A DNA stretch of 8,722 bases, taken from positions 1 through 8,722 of the forward strand of contig JBBEDS010000001.1 in the NCBI GenBank assembly GCA_040881175.1, in the 5' to 3' direction. The stretch comes from JBBEDS01 sp040881175. GTDB taxonomy: Bacteria > Patescibacteriota > Minisyncoccia > 2-02-FULL-40-12 > IGHO2-01-FULL-4-A. Of this stretch, positions 5,750 through 8,722 are shown piece after piece; position 1 is the first letter of the stretch, and every line of letters starts with the position of its first letter. The position numbers and the translations under genes were made by a program. The notes under the pieces are model-generated. The model saw nothing but the letters and a program-made list of their open reading frames with translations. It had not been told where the DNA came from and did not search any database.

Positions 5750-7873
5750 ATGGTAGAAAAACAAGAATCCAAAAAATATTTTACTTGTCCGATGCATGAG
5801 GAGGTAAGACAAGAAAAACCGGGCATTTGTCCGGAATGTGGCATGGCGCTGGTCCCAGCGACAGATATGAGCGATTCCCATCATGAGCATGCGGAAAACG
5901 CTAAAGAATACGACAAACACGCCGGCCATAGTCCGAATATGTTTGCCAAAAAATTCTGGCTCAGCTTGGTGCTAACCATACCCGTTGTTCTTTACTCTGG
6001 AGTTATTGAAAAACTTCTTGGGTTTAAGGCTCCCGCTTTTGCTGGTTCCTCATATATTCCGCTCGTGCTAGGGTCAGTCGTTTTTTTCTATGGCGGCTGG
6101 ATATTTATTCGCAGCGCCTATCGTGAGCTGAGGGCAAAAATGCCTGGCATGATGACTCTGATCGCCTTAGCAATAGTTACCGCCTATTCATACAGCATTT
6201 TTGTAACGTTCTTCGGAGGAGAAAATCTTTTTTGGGAGTTAACCACTCTTATCACAATAATGCTGCTTGGTCATTGGATGGAGATGAATGCTGTCAAAAA
6301 TGCTCAGGGCGCTCTTAAAGAACTTTCGAAACTTTTGCCGGATAAGGCCGAGGTGATTAGAGGAGGAGAGAATATTTTGGTACCACTATCGGAGTTAAAA
6401 GAAGGGGATATGATATTTATAAGGCCCGGCGGTAAAATTCCAGCGGATGCAAAAGTAATCAAAGGCGACTCCGAAGTTAATGAGGCCATGATTACGGGTG
6501 AGTCGAAGCCAGTTAATAAAAGTGTCGGTGACGAAATCATAGCGGGCACCATTAATAGCAACGGGGCCCTATTTGCCGAGGTGACAAAGATAGGTGAGCA
6601 TACTTTTCTAGCCGGTGTCATGCGCCTTGTGGCTGAAGCTCAAGCCTCCAAATCTCGTTTGCAGGTACTGTCTGATCGTGCAGCTTTCTATCTTACTCTG
6701 ATCGCGATCGTTAGTGGAGTCACAACTCTTGCAGTTTGGCTTTTTGTAAAAGCGGACCCGGCCTTTGCGTTCAATAGGTTAGTAGCCGTTTTGGTTATCG
6801 CTTGCCCGCATGCTCTAGGACTTGCAATTCCTTTAGTCGCTTCAATCTCCACTACCATGGCAGCCAAGAATGGTTTTCTGGTCCGCCAAAGATTGGCTCT
6901 GGAGCAGGCAAGGCAGATAGATACTGTTTTGTTTGATAAGACCGGCACATTGACCAAGGGCGAGTTTGGTGTGAGAAATATATGGCCATCTAAAAATGGG
7001 ACTGAGGATGAGGTCTTGAAAATGGCCGCGTCTGTAGATGCTCATTCGGAGCATTTTGTTTCCAAGGCCATTGTTAAAGAGGCCAAAAACAGGGGGTTGC
7101 AGTTGCTGGAAGTCGATAATTTTTCCCGAATTCCTGGTGTTGGAGTTAGGGGAACTATTAATGATTCGGAAGTAATAGTCGGAGGAGTCGGTATTTTTGA
7201 TGTTGCCGATTTGGCCGTCTCCCCTGCCATTAAAGAAAAAATTGAAGACAAAAGCGGCACAGGAGAAACAATTGTATTCGTGATCCGCAACAAAGAGCTG
7301 GTTGGGACAGTTTCTCTTGCTGATCTGATCCGTGAAGATTCACGTTTAGCGATCAAGGACCTGCAGAATCTCGGTATAAGAGTCGGAATGATCACTGGGG
7401 ATTCTGAGGCTGTTGCTTCTTGGGTTGCCGGAGAGCTTGGCATAGATGAATATTTTGCCAGAGTATTGCCGGAGGAAAAGGCGAAAAAGGTCAAACTCTT
7501 GCAATCTAAGGGTGGCAAGGTTGCTATGGTAGGAGATGGGATAAATGATGCCCCAGCGTTGGCCCAGGCAGATTTGGGCATTGCTATTGGCGCGGGAACA
7601 AATGTTGCTATAGAATCAGCGGGAATCATTCTCGTTAAGAATGACCCGAGGGATGTGGCCAAGATCATTAAATTATCAAAATTAACTTATGGAAAAATGA
7701 TTCAGAATCTTTTTTGGGCGACAGGGTATAACATTGTGGCTTTACCGCTTGCGGCGGGGGTACTGGTATCGAAAGGAATCTTGCTCCAGCCTGCCTTGGC
7801 AGCCGTGTTCATGTCTTTAAGTACGGTAATAGTTGCAGTTAACGCTTTGTCACTTAATAAAGAGAAGCTATAA
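5750..7873 (+). CDS. copB: P1B-type copper-translocating ATPase, CopB-like (CPH motif)
   Basis: This 707-residue pump should export copper or a similar ion from the cytoplasm using ATP. The N-terminal heavy-metal-binding domain is FTCPMHEEV...GICPECGMALVP (11-36), followed by a His-rich stretch (44-60). The core has TGES (249-252) in the actuator domain, the CPH ion-binding motif (352-354), the phosphorylation site DKTGT (396-400, Asp396), TGD (549-551) and GDGINDAP (596-603). The last two helices carry YN (660-661) with P666, and MSLST (688-692) with N698. CPH plus these residues defines the P1B-3/CopB type rather than CPC CopA. The nucleotide-domain dipeptide normally read as SEHP is SEHF (433-436) here. 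I chose ATG 5750 because TATAAT lies just before it; an in-frame GTG at 5732 would add six residues but overlaps that box. Substrate choice between Cu(I) and Cu(II) is not decided by sequence. Confidence 0.93.
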   Translation: MVEKQESKKYFTCPMHEEVRQEKPGICPECGMALVPATDMSDSHHEHAENAKEYDKHAGHSPNMFAKKFWLSLVLTIPVVLYSGVIEKLLGFKAPAFAGSSYIPLVLGSVVFFYGGWIFIRSAYRELRAKMPGMMTLIALAIVTAYSYSIFVTFFGGENLFWELTTLITIMLLGHWMEMNAVKNAQGALKELSKLLPDKAEVIRGGENILVPLSELKEGDMIFIRPGGKIPADAKVIKGDSEVNEAMITGESKPVNKSVGDEIIAGTINSNGALFAEVTKIGEHTFLAGVMRLVAEAQASKSRLQVLSDRAAFYLTLIAIVSGVTTLAVWLFVKADPAFAFNRLVAVLVIACPHALGLAIPLVASISTTMAAKNGFLVRQRLALEQARQIDTVLFDKTGTLTKGEFGVRNIWPSKNGTEDEVLKMAASVDAHSEHFVSKAIVKEAKNRGLQLLEVDNFSRIPGVGVRGTINDSEVIVGGVGIFDVADLAVSPAIKEKIEDKSGTGETIVFVIRNKELVGTVSLADLIREDSRLAIKDLQNLGIRVGMITGDSEAVASWVAGELGIDEYFARVLPEEKAKKVKLLQSKGGKVAMVGDGINDAPALAQADLGIAIGAGTNVAIESAGIILVKNDPRDVAKIIKLSKLTYGKMIQNLFWATGYNIVALPLAAGVLVSKGILLQPALAAVFMSLSTVIVAVNALSLNKEKL

Positions 7874-7917
7874 TTAAATTAAACATGTATGCGACGGGGT
7901 CGGGTCGTGCACAAAAG

Positions 7918-7923
7918 TATAAA
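7918..7923 (+). promoter_or_regulatory. Possible -10 box for the DoxX gene
   Basis: TATAAA lies 19 nt before ATG 7943 in the 69-nt gap between the ATPase and DoxX. The -35 position is occupied by GGGGTCGGGT (7896-7905), not by a sigma70 -35. No SD precedes the ATG. Weak evidence; the two genes may simply be cotranscribed. Confidence 0.3.
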
Positions 7924-7942
7924 AATTAGTTGTTGATTAAAA

Positions 7943-8383
7943 ATGAATAAAACACAGAGATTAGTATTGTTCTTTTTACGTATTTCGATGGGCTGGCTTT
8001 TCTTATATGCTGGCATTGTTAAGGTCATTAACCCACAGTGGTCGGCTGCTGGTTTCCTCAGTGGAGCAAAAACATTTCCAGGACTCTTTAATTGGTTTTT
8101 GCAGCCCGGAGTATTGCCGTTTACTAATTTTGTAAATGAATGGGGCCTGACCTTACTGGGCATTTCTTTGATCCTGGGAGCGTTTGCCAGGTGGAGCTCA
8201 CTGCTGGGCGCTTTGTTGATGATTCTGTATTACCTGCCAGCTTTAGATTTCCCGTACATAGGAGTGAACTCATTTATAGTGGATGAACATATTATCTACG
8301 CATTCGTTCTATTGTTCTTTGCTACGGTTGGAGCGGGTAAATTCTGGGGTCTGGATGGTAAGTTGTTCAAGCGTAGCCATTAG
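7943..8383 (+). CDS. DoxX family integral membrane protein
   Basis: This 146-residue protein has four predicted membrane helices (about 8-28, 66-83, 86-101 and 115-131). The first helix region has the typical DoxX-type pattern RISMGWLFLYAGIVKV followed by an NP motif (30-31). NEWGLTLLG (65-73) and a late DEH (114-116) in the last helix are also visible. DoxX proteins are known as small quinone-linked or stress-related membrane proteins; some act in thiosulfate oxidation or thiol/oxidative stress, but many have no assigned reaction. Its place 69 nt after a copper ATPase and just before a Met/His-rich secreted protein suggests a membrane-redox role under metal stress. The exact reaction cannot be inferred. 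Length is normal for the family. Confidence 0.85.
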   Translation: MNKTQRLVLFFLRISMGWLFLYAGIVKVINPQWSAAGFLSGAKTFPGLFNWFLQPGVLPFTNFVNEWGLTLLGISLILGAFARWSSLLGALLMILYYLPALDFPYIGVNSFIVDEHIIYAFVLLFFATVGAGKFWGLDGKLFKRSH

Positions 8384-8400
8384 TTAGTAATAAGGTTAAG

Positions 8401-8406
8401 TATATT
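8401..8406 (+). promoter_or_regulatory. -10-like box 6 nt before the Met/His-rich protein gene
   Basis: TATATT ends 6 nt before ATG 8413 in a short AT-rich spacer after DoxX, with no SD. This would give a leaderless transcript. There is no recognisable -35, so readthrough from DoxX is also possible. Confidence 0.35.
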
Positions 8407-8412
8407 AATATC

Positions 8413-8722
8413 ATGAAAAAATACATTATTTCCTTTATCGTTTTTGTTCTCCTATCTCCAGTTTTTGTTTCTGCCCATGGTATGGTGGACGGCTTTGACG
8501 AAGTGACAACCGGGCCCGGGATGATGAGATATATTGAAGATACTGCGTTAGGAGAGGAGTTACACGAAGAGATGGAAGACCTGATGGTAAAGATGATATC
8601 CGGACAGCTAACGGAAAGCGAAGCAGGCCGAGTTGTAACCCTAATGAATCAATATCCTGGGCCGCATGCTCTGATGATGAATCGGTTAAACTTGGGTAAT
8701 TTCGGGCATGGTTGGGGCTTTA
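8413..8722 (+). CDS. Secreted Met/His-rich small protein, possible metal binder, 3' end outside window
   Basis: The 103 visible residues begin with a clear signal peptide (MKKYIISFIVFVLLSPVFVSA), with likely cleavage after A21. The mature protein would then start with His22-Gly-Met. It is rich in Met (M24, M37, M38, M54, M58, M61, M78, M88, M89) and has H51, H85 and H99. The middle is an acidic amphipathic helix with ELHEEMEDLMVKMISG (49-64), then LTESEAGRVVTLMNQYPGPH. The helix and Met pattern recall small periplasmic metal-stress proteins of the CpxP/ZraP/CnrX kind, but I cannot assign a named family. Its position after the CopB-like ATPase and DoxX supports a copper or metal role. The gene runs off the window with no stop. 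The start is clear from the signal peptide; it has no SD. Confidence 0.75.
   Translation, partial: MKKYIISFIVFVLLSPVFVSAHGMVDGFDEVTTGPGMMRYIEDTALGEELHEEMEDLMVKMISGQLTESEAGRVVTLMNQYPGPHALMMNRLNLGNFGHGWGF

Noticed and set aside
7042..7668. Long open frame on the minus strand within the ATPase gene
   Set aside because: It is antisense to a full-length, motif-complete ATPase, and its Ser/Thr/Ile/Pro-rich composition is typical of a shadow frame.
7883..7888. ACATGT palindrome after the ATPase as a CopY-type operator
   Set aside because: The site lacks the TACANNTGTA consensus; a 6-bp palindrome is expected by chance.
1..8722. CRISPR array, insertion sequence, phage or toxin-antitoxin system
   Set aside because: No regularly spaced direct repeats, transposase motifs, terminal inverted repeats or small toxin-antitoxin gene pairs were seen on either strand.

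Overview
The window is a stretch of scaffolded bacterial DNA of moderate GC with two runs of exactly 100 N (2705-2804 and 4923-5022), which look like placeholder gaps of unknown true size. Short intergenic spaces, coupled membrane and extracytoplasmic redox genes, a VKOR/DsbA pair, a DUF1573 protein and a C39-like peptidase behind a Pro/Thr linker suggest an uncultured lineage, possibly Patescibacteria/CPR-like. That placement is a weak inference: there is no marker gene, and a multiheme cytochrome at the left end would be unusual for such a group.

Layout. Positions 1-132 hold the C-terminal tail of an unidentified gene, apparently with a frame change. Positions 159-506 encode a small secreted triheme c7-type cytochrome with the only strong Shine-Dalgarno sequence in the window. 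It ends in a UUCG-tetraloop terminator, beside a second hairpin that serves the convergent gene. On the minus strand, 568-1380 encodes a membrane-anchored C39-like cysteine peptidase. A 176-bp divergent promoter region follows. All remaining genes are on the plus strand: DsbA-like oxidoreductase and VKOR (1557 to gap 1); a structured, terminator-linked RNA segment (2806-2928); DUF1573 protein, CcdA-like transporter, an unknown helical protein and a thioredoxin-like protein (2949 to gap 2); an unknown Cys/His-motif protein (5023-5723); a CopB-like P1B-ATPase (5750-7873); a DoxX-family membrane protein (7943-8383); and a secreted Met/His-rich protein cut by the window end (from 8413).

How the genes fit together. 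DsbA plus VKOR is an oxidising route that makes disulfides outside the cytoplasm. CcdA plus a membrane-anchored thioredoxin is a route that can carry thiol electrons the other way, although the thioredoxin also resembles the domain naturally fused to VKOR. The triheme cytochrome, with three CXXCH motifs, is a plausible client for thiol control. The right half (CPH-type ATPase with an N-terminal heavy-metal-binding domain, DoxX, Met/His-rich secreted protein) reads as copper/metal and envelope stress handling. The unknown CC-X8-C-X-H protein sits between the two halves.

The least explained items are the structured RNA before the DUF1573 gene, the unknown Cys/His protein at 5023-5723, the Met/His-rich protein with a predicted N-terminal histidine, and the repeated placement of a -10-like hexamer 6-8 nt before start codons without any Shine-Dalgarno sequence.
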